Position numbers and translations under genes: made by a program
Assembly (NCBI GenBank): GCA_934122035.1
Contig: CAKOVP010000009.1
Span: 1 to 40,667, forward strand
Direction of reading: 5' to 3'
DNA length: 40,667 nucleotides
DNA from: an uncultured Clostridia bacterium
GTDB taxonomy: Bacteria > Bacillota > Clostridia > TANB77 > CAG-508
Notes under the pieces: model-generated
Databases searched by the model: none
Seen by the model: only the letters and a program-made list of their open reading frames with translations
What the model was told of the DNA's origin: nothing
Shown: positions 33,096 to 40,250 of the stretch, piece after piece
Numbering within the stretch: position 1 is the first letter of the stretch
Layout of the letters: every line of letters starts with the position of its first letter

Positions 33096-34238
33096 TTAAA
33101 ATTTTATAATTTTCTCCCAAGGTAAGTCTTTTTTTCCAAAATGACCATAGTTTGTTGTTTTCCTATAAATTGGTCTTTGTAAATCTAGATAATTTATTAT
33201 TCCTCTTGGTGTTAGATCAAAAGTCTTGTTTATTTTTTCTACAATCTCTTCTTCAGAAATTGTATTTGTTCCATAAGTGTTTACATATATTGATACTGGT
33301 TTTGCAACGCCAATGCTGTATGCTATTTGTATTTCACACTTTTTTGCATAACCATTTGCAACAATATTTTTTGCAATATGTCTTGCCATATAAGAAGCAG
33401 AACGATCTACTTTTGTAGGGTCTTTTCCAGAGAAAGCTCCACCACCATGTCTTGCAGCTCCTCCATAAGTATCTACTATTATTTTTCTTCCTGTAAGTCC
33501 ACTGTCTCCAAGAGGTCCACCTATTACAAATCTTCCTGTAGGATTAATAAAATATTTTGTGTTTTCATCTAACAAATTCGCTGGAACTATTGGCTTTATA
33601 ACTTTTTCAATTATATCTTTTTTTAGAACATTCATGTCAACATCAGGCAAATGCTGTGTAGAAACAACAATAGTATCAACTCTTACAGGCTTATCTCCAT
33701 CATATTCAACTGTAACTTGCGTCTTGCCATCTGGTCTTAAATAATCTATTATTTTTTCTCTTCTAACTTCGGTCAATCTCTTAGAAAGTTTATGTGCAAG
33801 TGAAATTGGAAGAGGCATCAATTCCTCTGTTTCATCACAAGCATATCCAAACATTAAACCTTGATCCCCTGCTCCTTCAGACTTAACATCTTGTCCTTCC
33901 TTATCTTCAAGGGATTTATCAACCCCTTGCGCAATATCTGGAGATTGTTTTGATAAATTTATGTATATCTTACAAGTTCTATAATCAATATCATACTCGC
34001 TATCAGCATATCCAACTTCTTTTATCGTATCTCTTACAACCTGCTCTATATCAACATTTGCAGTCGATGTAATTTCTCCAGTTATATAAATTTCTCCTTT
34101 ACCCGCAACAGTCTCGCAAGCCACTCTTGCATTCTTGTCTTTTGCTAAATAACTATCCAAAATACTATCTGATATATAATCACATAGCTTATCTGGATGT
34201 CCTTCTGTAACACTCTCTGATGTAAATAATCTTTTCAT
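33096..34238 (-). CDS. metK: S-adenosylmethionine synthetase
   Basis: Makes S-adenosylmethionine from methionine and ATP in the cytoplasm. At 380 residues it is full length. Motifs: S-V-T-E-G-H-P-D-K-L-C-D (8-19, ATP site), G-A-G-D-Q-G-L-M-F-G-Y-A (about 116-127), G-P-L-G-D-S-G-L-T-G-R-K (about 235-246) and G-G-G-A-F-S-G-K-D-P-T-K-V-D (about 258-271). GGAGGA precedes the ATG. It is controlled by a SAM-I riboswitch, terminator and consensus promoter upstream. Its stop codon sits 2 nt from a 42-bp direct repeat. Confidence 0.97.
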   Translation of the reverse strand: MKRLFTSESVTEGHPDKLCDYISDSILDSYLAKDKNARVACETVAGKGEIYITGEITSTANVDIEQVVRDTIKEVGYADSEYDIDYRTCKIYINLSKQSPDIAQGVDKSLEDKEGQDVKSEGAGDQGLMFGYACDETEELMPLPISLAHKLSKRLTEVRREKIIDYLRPDGKTQVTVEYDGDKPVRVDTIVVSTQHLPDVDMNVLKKDIIEKVIKPIVPANLLDENTKYFINPTGRFVIGGPLGDSGLTGRKIIVDTYGGAARHGGGAFSGKDPTKVDRSASYMARHIAKNIVANGYAKKCEIQIAYSIGVAKPVSIYVNTYGTNTISEEEIVEKINKTFDLTPRGIINYLDLQRPIYRKTTNYGHFGKKDLPWEKIIKF

Positions 34239-34269
34239 ATTCTCCTCCTTTTATACGATTAACCACTTT

Positions 34270-34304
34270 CGCTCATTAATGACGTCCTTTTTTGGGCGAA
34301 AACT
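34270..34304. repeat. Stem-loop repeat, copy 1
   Basis: TTTCGCTCA pairs with TGGGCGAAA (one G-U) around a loop with GACGTCC and a T-run. About 34 nt long and homologous to the reverse complement of 34697-34729. It lies in the metK leader, between the riboswitch terminator and the ribosome site. Confidence 0.55.
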
Positions 34305-34385
34305 ATTACTCAATTAGACTTTAATAATATCTTCTTCAGTAAATCAATTTAATTAAAATATTTTTTTAATCTTTCTATAAAAACT

Positions 34386-34417
34386 AAAAAACTCTGTACT
34401 AACGTAAGTACAAAGTT
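34386..34417 (-). terminator. Riboswitch-controlled terminator of metK
   Basis: On the minus strand ACTTTGTACTTACG / GTTAGTACAGAGT forms a stem that ends in TTTTTTAG. It lies downstream of the SAM-I aptamer, so bound SAM should favour this terminator and stop metK transcription. Confidence 0.8.
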
Positions 34418-34432
34418 TAACGATTCTTAGAA

Positions 34433-34535
34433 ATCATCATTCAAAGTACATTTCGTAGCTTTGTCGGTATTAGCACCTAACTTAATAGGTTGCTGTGGAG
34501 TCATAAAGCCGATTCTCTCGTCCACTCTCGATAAT
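34433..34535 (-). promoter_or_regulatory. SAM-I (S-box) riboswitch
   Basis: Reading on the minus strand, the aptamer has the S-box core: ATTATC-GAGAG-TGGA at the 5' end, ACAGCAACC, TTAGGTGCTAATACC, and a 3' GATGAT that pairs with ATTATC as helix P1. It lies between the metK promoter and a terminator. Binding of S-adenosylmethionine shuts off metK, which makes that compound. Confidence 0.93.
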
Positions 34536-34553
34536 ATATATATTACAAAATCT

Positions 34554-34582
34554 ATTATACTAATTAAAAATATTTATGTCAA
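34554..34582 (-). promoter_or_regulatory. metK promoter
   Basis: TTGACA (-35) and TATAAT (-10) with 17-nt spacing on the minus strand: a perfect sigma-A promoter. Predicted start at about 34547, just before the riboswitch aptamer. Confidence 0.88.
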
Positions 34583-34696
34583 GCTATATTTCTCTTAATT
34601 TTACATTTGCTATCATATATTTTTAAGCATAAAGCCTAGGATACTTTTTTGTACATATAAGGCTTATAATTTGCTTTTTTTCAGTCTTCGTTCTCT

Positions 34697-34729
34697 TTTC
34701 GCCCAAAAAGGGGCGTCCCTATTGGGCGA
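34697..34729. repeat. Stem-loop repeat, copy 2 (inverted)
   Basis: TTCGCCCAA (34697-34705) and TTGGGCGAA (34721-34729) are perfect 9-bp complements. It lies 3 nt after the splB stop and may act as its terminator. Its reverse complement aligns with copy 1 in the metK leader; the two are in opposite orientation. No T-run follows in either direction. Confidence 0.6.
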
Positions 34730-34731
34730 AG

Positions 34732-35730
34732 TTATACTACGTATTCTATTTGGTTATTCGGAAAATATTTTTGCATTTCTCCTCTTAAAAATTTTTCTCC
34801 TTCTTCACGTATATAGTCTTTATACATGTATTTTCCTCTACCACGACCTCTCATTAATTCTGGATTATACAAATCTATGGCATTGGGAAATGCTTCTGTA
34901 TTTATTGCTCTATGAACAAAGCTGTATGTCATAAAAATAATTTCGAAAAATGCTTGTTTCTTAGCTTTTTCGTTTAAATTTTCATACAAATATTTTATTA
35001 AATTTGAATATAGCTCTTTCCAATTTTCTACCAATATTACAGGTGCTATTAAGATTCCGATAGGATAATCAGCATCTGCTAATTTATTTATAGCCTGAAC
35101 TCTATTTTTTAACCTTGATGTACCAAATTCAACTTTATTGATGATTTCCTCTGGATTTACACTTATTCTAATTGTAACTTTTCCATTATGTTTTAAAGGA
35201 AGAATATCATCTACCATATCAAACTTAGTAGGAAGAGTTAAATGTCCCTTCGGAGTATTTGCAAAATTTTCAATCGTCCACACTAAATTATTTGTGATTG
35301 TATTTTCTAGAATTAAATCACTGTTGCTTCCAATTTCAAAAGTTAAATCTTTTTCTGAATTTTGTGCAGTTCTTATAATTTTATCTAACATCTCTTCTCT
35401 ATTTACAAATAATCTTAGATATGCACATTTATTATAATTACATACCAGGTAGCAATACATACACATCGCTGTACAACCAGAAGATGTATATGGAACTAGA
35501 AAATCAGATGTCTTGTGATTTGGAACAAATTTGTGTGTTTTTCTAACTCCTATTATCAGATTTCGCTTCATATCCGCAAAATCCTTATTTTGCTTTTTTC
35601 TCATTTCTTCAATATTATTGTGATTATCAATTATTACTTTTGGAACATCAGCATATTTTTCTAATAGTTCTCTTCCAAGTACATAATTTTCAATATTATT
35701 TTCACAATATAAAGCCTTTGGCTTAAACAT
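34732..35730 (-). CDS. splB: Spore photoproduct lyase (radical SAM)
   Basis: Repairs the UV photoproduct 5-thyminyl-5,6-dihydrothymine in spore DNA during germination. The start is the ATG at 35730 (332 residues), with GGGTGAT about 4 nt upstream; longer in-frame readings give implausible N termini. S-S-G-C-T-A-M-C-M-Y-C-Y-L (about 82-94) holds the C-x3-C-x2-C cysteines for the 4Fe-4S cluster. G-S-N-S-D, T-K-F-D-M-V and R-I-S-V-N-P follow as in SplB, and the length matches. It implies that the organism forms spores. It uses SAM, made by the neighbouring metK. Confidence 0.92.
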   Translation of the reverse strand: MFKPKALYCENNIENYVLGRELLEKYADVPKVIIDNHNNIEEMRKKQNKDFADMKRNLIIGVRKTHKFVPNHKTSDFLVPYTSSGCTAMCMYCYLVCNYNKCAYLRLFVNREEMLDKIIRTAQNSEKDLTFEIGSNSDLILENTITNNLVWTIENFANTPKGHLTLPTKFDMVDDILPLKHNGKVTIRISVNPEEIINKVEFGTSRLKNRVQAINKLADADYPIGILIAPVILVENWKELYSNLIKYLYENLNEKAKKQAFFEIIFMTYSFVHRAINTEAFPNAIDLYNPELMRGRGRGKYMYKDYIREEGEKFLRGEMQKYFPNNQIEYVV

Positions 35731-35776
35731 ACTAATCACCCATAATATGTTATCCAAAAGCTTATATTTTAAACAT

Positions 35777-35980
35777 TTATTCAAATAAATTAAGTATTTC
35801 TTCTTTTGACACTTTAACTTTTTCAGTATGCTCATTTTTTAAGCATACAGTTATCGCAAAATTTGCGACAACTGTATTATCATCTTTTAATTCTTCCTTC
35901 AAAATATTTTTCACTACTAAAAAACAGAACATTTTTATTACTTTATGTTTAATGGCTGTTGCAAATTCTGCAACAGCCAC
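35777..35980 (-). CDS. Small ORF upstream of splB, unknown, structured DNA
   Basis: A 67-residue frame. The GTG at 35980 lies in a hairpin arm and has a weak ribosome site; an ATG at 35932 is possible, giving 51 residues. The C-terminal half (T-V-V-A-N-F-A-I-T-V-C-L then K-V-S-K-E-E-I-L) reads like protein. Three hairpins lie within it: TGGCTGTTGC / GCAACAGCCA (35953-35979), ACAGTTGTCGCAAA / TTTGCGATAACTGT (35847-35875) and GTATGCT / AGCATAC (35826-35848). The last two overlap by 2 nt and exclude each other. Whether it is a real gene or a structured leader is unclear. Confidence 0.4.
   Translation of the reverse strand: MAVAEFATAIKHKVIKMFCFLVVKNILKEELKDDNTVVANFAITVCLKNEHTEKVKVSKEEILNLFE
35953..35979. 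terminator. Hairpin after the MATE-kinase gene
   Basis: A perfect 10-bp stem (TGGCTGTTGC / GCAACAGCCA) with a 7-nt loop lies 17 nt past the stop at 35996. The minus-strand follow-on is not T-rich, so termination would be weak. It may instead be a processing or regulatory site. Confidence 0.4.
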
Positions 35981-35995
35981 TCTTTTACTATAACC

Positions 35996-38002
35996 TTATT
36001 TAACTGCAAATTCTTTGCTTTTTTCTACTATACTGCATATTAAGTCTACAACATTGTCTATTCCAATAGAATCACTATTTACACAAATGTCATAATTTGA
36101 TGGGTTTTCCCATCCTCTTTCTGTATAGTACTCATAATGATTTGATCTTAATTTATTTATTCTATCAATTTCTTTTGCAGCTTTATTTTCGTCCATATGA
36201 TAAAATTCAGTTGCTCTTTTTATCTTGTTTTCCATACTGCTACTTACAAATATTTTTAAGACATTTCTTTTGTCTTTTAATATAAAGTCTGCACATCTTC
36301 CAACTATTACACAAGATTCTTTATCTGCCAATTCTTTTATTAAGTTTGACTCTTGTATAAATAGTTCATCTGAATTATTCAAACCAGCATAATATCCATT
36401 ATTGAAATTGTCAAAAACAGTCCTTTTTTGTTCATTGTCTTTTATATATTCTTCTGATAATCCTGTTTCTTCCGACATTTTTTCTATTATGTTTTTATCA
36501 TATAGTTTAATACCTAATTTTTCTGCAACTAATTTTCCAATATATCTTCCACCAGAACCATATTCTCTTGCAATTGTAATTACAATTCCATTATCTGTTA
36601 CAGCTGTTTCTGGGATTTCTTTTCTTTCTGCTTTTGCTGTTTCTACTCCATCAGTCTTCATGCTTTTTGTTTCTTTTACTAGAAGTATAACAGCCAATAC
36701 AAATGCTAATCCATCTGCAACTGGTCCAGCACTTAGCACACCTATTATTCCATAAATGCTACTTAATATTATCATAGCTGGTATTAATATAACAATTTGC
36801 CTTGAAAGTGATAATATTGCACTCTTTGTACTTTTTCCAATTGCTTGAAAGAATATTCCTGATGGAATTTGAACACCATTACAGATGCAAAGTAATAAAT
36901 ATGTTCTAAATGCTAAACATGCAAATTCCATATATTTTGCGTCACCACTACCAAATATTAAAATTAATTTGTCTGGTATTGTTTGGAATAATATAAATGC
37001 AATTGCACTTATTACTAAACTTGATCCTAAAACAATTTTTAAAGTTTTCTTTACTCTGTCATATTTCTTAGCACCATAATTATATCCAAGTATAGGTTGA
37101 CTTCCTGCAGCAATACCAATTATTATGCTGTTTAATATTTGGTTTATTTTCATTACAATTCCTAAAACTGTAATTGGAATTTCTGCTCCGTATTTGCTAT
37201 TTGCTCCATATTTTCCAAGTAGGTTATTTTCCGCAGTCATAACACATACAATACTCATTTGAGTTATAAAGCTACTTATTCCAAGCATTGATACTTTTCT
37301 ACATACTCCAGCTTTTAATTTAAAGCTTTCTCTTGATAATTTTATAGATTTAAATCTTTTAATGTATGCAACATTTAAAGCAAATGTAAGTACTTGGCTA
37401 ATTACTGTTGCAATGGCAGCTCCTGCAACACCTTTATGGAATACAAATATAAATATTGGATCTAATATTGTATTTAGTATTGCTCCTGTAACCATACTAA
37501 ACATAGCATATTTAGGGCTTCCATCTGCTCTAATTATTGAATTTAAAGTTGTCCCAAGCATAGAAAAAGGAAATCCAATTGCTATAATTTTTCCATATGT
37601 CATTGCAAAATCTCTTAAATTATCTGTGCATCCAAACAATTTTAAAAATTGTGGTAAAAATATTAATGTAATTATACAGAAAAAGATAGATACAATTGTT
37701 GATAATAGTATACCATTACCAATTCCTGTTTCTGCTTCTTTTTTCTTTTTTTCTCCAAGTTTTAGGCTCAAATACGCAGATGCACCATCTCCAAACATTA
37801 AAGAAAATGCTAATCCTATCATTACTAATGGAAATACTACGTTTGTAGCACCATTTCCTAAATATCCTACACCTTGTCCAATGAATATTTGGTCAACTAT
37901 GTTATATAATGAGTTTACCAACATTGAAACAATGCAAGGAATAGAAAATTTTAATATTAGTTTGCCTATTTTTTCTTTTTCAAGTATATTTTCTTGTTCC
38001 AT
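35996..38002 (-). CDS. MATE-family transporter fused to cytidylate-kinase-like domain
   Basis: A 668-residue protein. Residues 1-455 are a full MATE/DinF-type multidrug or sodium antiporter with twelve transmembrane segments (K-F-S-I-P-C-I-V, N-S-L-Y-N-I-V-D-Q-I-F-I-G-Q-G, and the repeat-half P-I-L-G-Y-N-Y-G-A-K). A charged linker (about 455-485) leads to a cytidylate_kin2-type domain (about 486-668) with the altered P-loop I-A-R-E-Y-G-S-G-G-R, a C-V-I-V-G-R-C-A-D segment and R-x-x-Y-Y-x-x-x-x-G-W, as in that family. The domain usually stands alone. GGGGAGG lies 13 nt before the ATG, longer than normal. The fusion may couple transport to a nucleotide or phosphate signal; substrate unknown. 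Confidence 0.88.
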   Translation of the reverse strand: MEQENILEKEKIGKLILKFSIPCIVSMLVNSLYNIVDQIFIGQGVGYLGNGATNVVFPLVMIGLAFSLMFGDGASAYLSLKLGEKKKKEAETGIGNGILLSTIVSIFFCIITLIFLPQFLKLFGCTDNLRDFAMTYGKIIAIGFPFSMLGTTLNSIIRADGSPKYAMFSMVTGAILNTILDPIFIFVFHKGVAGAAIATVISQVLTFALNVAYIKRFKSIKLSRESFKLKAGVCRKVSMLGISSFITQMSIVCVMTAENNLLGKYGANSKYGAEIPITVLGIVMKINQILNSIIIGIAAGSQPILGYNYGAKKYDRVKKTLKIVLGSSLVISAIAFILFQTIPDKLILIFGSGDAKYMEFACLAFRTYLLLCICNGVQIPSGIFFQAIGKSTKSAILSLSRQIVILIPAMIILSSIYGIIGVLSAGPVADGLAFVLAVILLVKETKSMKTDGVETAKAERKEIPETAVTDNGIVITIAREYGSGGRYIGKLVAEKLGIKLYDKNIIEKMSEETGLSEEYIKDNEQKRTVFDNFNNGYYAGLNNSDELFIQESNLIKELADKESCVIVGRCADFILKDKRNVLKIFVSSSMENKIKRATEFYHMDENKAAKEIDRINKLRSNHYEYYTERGWENPSNYDICVNSDSIGIDNVVDLICSIVEKSKEFAVK

Positions 38003-38207
38003 TTTTTATTTCATTCCTCCCCTTTTCTGCTTAAAAAGACACAAATCAGGTTGGAAAAGAACACTAAATTCTTCTCACAACCCTTACTCTCTTTTTTATC
38101 AGCTTGTCTATTATATCACTTAAAAAGAAAAAAAGTCAATTGAAATTTTTAATTTTTTTAGTCATAATTTTTAGTTTTTTAGTCCTAATTAATATTGGTA
38201 TATTTCT

Positions 38208-38462
38208 TTTACTATAATGTTATTTTTTGAAATTTTGCCGTTTCTATAAAACTATAATATACTTCATTTGCTTCTGCTCCAGCTGTTGTGTCTGAAAATA
38301 ACCAGTTTTTTCTGTGTACTGCAAATGGTCGAATTGCTCTTTCACATTTTTGCTTTATCCATTCATCTGGTGCTATATTTGGTGCAAGTTACTCTTCAAT
38401 TATATCTTCCTGCTTGAACATTTCGGCTATTATTTCTGCGTATGTTTTTGGTTCCATTTTTG
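38208..38462 (-). pseudogene. IS66-type transposase C-terminal remnant
   Basis: On the minus strand the frame from about 38462 reads M-E-P-K-T-Y-A-E-I, then hits an in-frame TAA near 38390. It continues R-A-I-R-P-F-A-V-H-R-K-N-W-L-F-S-D then G-A-E-A, the C-terminal signature of IS66 transposases. Only about 80 codons remain and the catalytic core is missing. No terminal repeats are seen. It is an old insertion scar. The rest of 38003-38207 shows no gene. Confidence 0.7.
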
Positions 38463-38546
38463 TTCCATTTTCTCTTTATTTTTTCTGCAATAATAATACC
38501 TCAAAAGCGCTTACTTAATTGATTCATTTTTTTCTTCTTTCCTGCA

Positions 38547-38590
38547 CAAAAAAAGTGTGCATAATCAAAATTTCTTTTGATTTTACACAC
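38547..38590 (-). terminator. Terminator of the FGE-like / DGR target gene
   Basis: A stem of GTGTG / CACAC and AATCAAAA / TTTTGATT separated by small internal loops, with a 4-nt loop, is followed on the minus strand by TTTTTTT. It lies about 145 nt past the stop codon at 38736, so the transcript includes the 3' hairpin at 38703-38721. Confidence 0.7.
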
Positions 38591-38702
38591 TTATGTTTAT
38601 ACTCTCAAAAATATGGCATGTAAAAATTAATTTACACACCATATAATACACCATCGTTGGCGCATAGCCTTCTTTTTGTTTTCCCTCTGTCATAGAAGTT
38701 TT

Positions 38703-38721
38703 GAGTTCTTCTTTAGAACTC
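38703..38721. repeat. Compact hairpin just 3' of the variable region
   Basis: GAGTTCT / AGAACTC form a perfect 7-bp stem around a 5-nt loop, 14 nt past the stop codon of the FGE-like gene. In DGRs a hairpin or cruciform placed shortly after the variable repeat is required for target recognition (known for the Bordetella phage). It has no T-run, and a real terminator lies further on. Confidence 0.5.
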
Positions 38722-38735
38722 TTCGCCTCTATATC

Positions 38736-39926
38736 TCATGGTATCAAGTATAAAGTAGGGCGAGAACCACCACTGCTGCCGGAAGGATAGCCGTTGCCAC
38801 GGCCAGAAGCCGGAACGCCAGAGCCCCTGTAGCTACAGCTTCCTCCTCTGCCTGCTCTGCTGTCGGTGAAGTACGCTTCTTGGGTAGATTCCCAACAGTT
38901 TCCGGCAAAGTCATAGATATTATTTGCCTTCCAGTTTTCACTAAATCCTGTATTTTGTTCTTTTCCATGTCCATCTGCAGTATTATCATAGTAATTTCCC
39001 CAAGCTGTTGAATCAGTTATGTCAAATTTAGAAGCAGCTAACCATTTACATGTTGCATCCCACTGCAATCCCCATATCATTCTGGTTTTTACTTTTGAAC
39101 CACTAGCTAATGTTGTACAATTTTTATATAATGTATACCAATCTACATCAGTTTGAGTTGCTCCTGTCTTCTCACCATTTGCTGTTAACTCATACCTTCC
39201 TATATAAAATCCTTTATACTTCTCTAAACTTGCAATCATTTCTTCATATTCACTTACCATTGTCTCTGCCATATTTGCTACACTACTAAATCCTGCTTTC
39301 TTTACTCTTTCATCAGTATCTCCCCACGTTGAATTAATTACTATATCTGGCTCTCTAAAATCACTTGTATCTCCAGGCAATACTCTTGTTTGTCCACTTA
39401 TTATAGCTGAATTTGTATATTTTGTAGTTTTTACTCCTGTTCTTCCTAAAAGTGCTTGGCCTGCTGTTACTGTTGTATACAAACTACTTGGTGTTTCTAC
39501 TGGCACCCACACCCATTGGTTTCCTGCTAAATCTCTTCTTACATTTTCTTTTCCTTTATCTAATTCCTTATCTGCTACATTATCTGAAATAACAAGGCCT
39601 TTTGCTTTTGTTCCTCCCACGTAATAGTAGCCTTCTGGTATTACTACATTTTCTACTGTTGTTTGTGAACTTCCAGAGCCGCCTGAACTACCTCCTCCAG
39701 AATTTTCTCCATTTCCAGTATTACTTCCATTTCCAGAGTTTTCGTTTTCTGATATTAAGTCTTCCATTTCATCGGTTAACGCATTTACTGCTTTTTCAGT
39801 ATTAACTTGTCCCTCTACTGTTTGGTTTCTTGCATCTTGTACTCTACTTATTATTCCATTTTGTCCTAGTACTAAGTTAAGGCTTATTCCAGCTAATATT
39901 AATAAAACTACTATTGTTACGACCAA
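38736..39926 (-). CDS. Pilin-anchored FGE/C-lectin-like protein, probable DGR target
   Basis: A 396-residue open frame from a TTG. A pilin-like hydrophobic segment is followed by a Ser/Gly/Asn-rich linker (about 60-90) and an FGE-sulfatase / C-type-lectin-like domain: W-V-W-V-P-V-E (about 137), Y-K-G-F-Y-I-G-R-Y-E (about 240), M-I-W-G-L-Q-W-D-A-T (about 290), N-I-Y-D-F-A-G-N-C-W-E (about 332). It ends in the variable tail R-G-G-S-C-S-Y-R-G then R-P-T-L-Y. The natural start (ATG at 40008, AAAGGA upstream) is one base out of frame across the A6 tract at 39955-39960; with A5 the protein would begin M-E-D-N-K-K and carry K-K-N-G-I-T-L-V-A-L. Probably a surface-exposed variable receptor or adhesin. 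Very different base composition in its last 120 bases. Confidence 0.82.
   Translation of the reverse strand: MVVTIVVLLILAGISLNLVLGQNGIISRVQDARNQTVEGQVNTEKAVNALTDEMEDLISENENSGNGSNTGNGENSGGGSSGGSGSSQTTVENVVIPEGYYYVGGTKAKGLVISDNVADKELDKGKENVRRDLAGNQWVWVPVETPSSLYTTVTAGQALLGRTGVKTTKYTNSAIISGQTRVLPGDTSDFREPDIVINSTWGDTDERVKKAGFSSVANMAETMVSEYEEMIASLEKYKGFYIGRYELTANGEKTGATQTDVDWYTLYKNCTTLASGSKVKTRMIWGLQWDATCKWLAASKFDITDSTAWGNYYDNTADGHGKEQNTGFSENWKANNIYDFAGNCWESTQEAYFTDSRAGRGGSCSYRGSGVPASGRGNGYPSGSSGGSRPTLYLIP
38752..38850 (-). other. Probable DGR variable region (VR)
   Basis: The last 33 codons or so of the FGE-like gene. By my count 74 of 120 bases in 38761-38880 are G or C, against about 30% around it. 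In 38761-38820 the coding strand has only 5 adenines in 60 bases. Nearly all codons between G-G and R-P-T-L are NNY (AGC, TGT, TAC, GGC, TCT, GTT, CGT, AAC, GGT), each reachable from AAC or AAT. This is the mark of A-to-N mutagenesis by a DGR reverse transcriptase. The tail P-A-S-x-R and R-P-T-L-Y matches FGE-type DGR targets. No template copy is in the window. Confidence 0.75.
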
Positions 39927-40158
39927 AGCAACTAGGGTTATTCCGTTTTTCTTGTTTTTTGTTCATATTTTTATTATATAAATATAAACATTTTTTGTTA
40001 TCTTCCATTTTCTTCTTCCTTTCGTTTAATATTTCTAGCTTTGTTTTCTAGATTTATTCTTATTATTTGCATTTTGTGTTCTTTTATTCTTTTTTCTTTT
40101 GTTTTAATTTTTTAGTTTTTCGCTTTTAATTATTTTTAGCTTTTAACTTTAAATATCT

Positions 40159-40221
40159 AATATCTATTTTAAAGTTTATGCTTTGGTCAATACTTAATTC
40201 TATAAACTTTTTATAGATATT
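40159..40221. repeat. Long imperfect inverted repeat after the rsuA-type gene
   Basis: Arms 40159-40179 and 40202-40221 are complementary over about 20 bp with one bulge or mismatch, around a 22-nt loop. It lies 30 nt past the stop of the pseudouridine synthase on the minus strand. The region 40009-40250 has no gene. It is A+T-rich with poor T-run placement: a possible terminator or a MITE remnant. Confidence 0.45.
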
Positions 40222-40250
40222 AAATACTTGCTATTTATTTATATCATACC

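Noticed and set aside
34260..34420. A second riboswitch in the metK leader
   Set aside because: The stretch after the terminator contains only the 34-bp stem-loop repeat and no known aptamer core.
38288..38518. Plus-strand 76-codon ORF opposite the IS66 remnant
   Set aside because: It is the antisense shadow of a recognisable transposase fragment.
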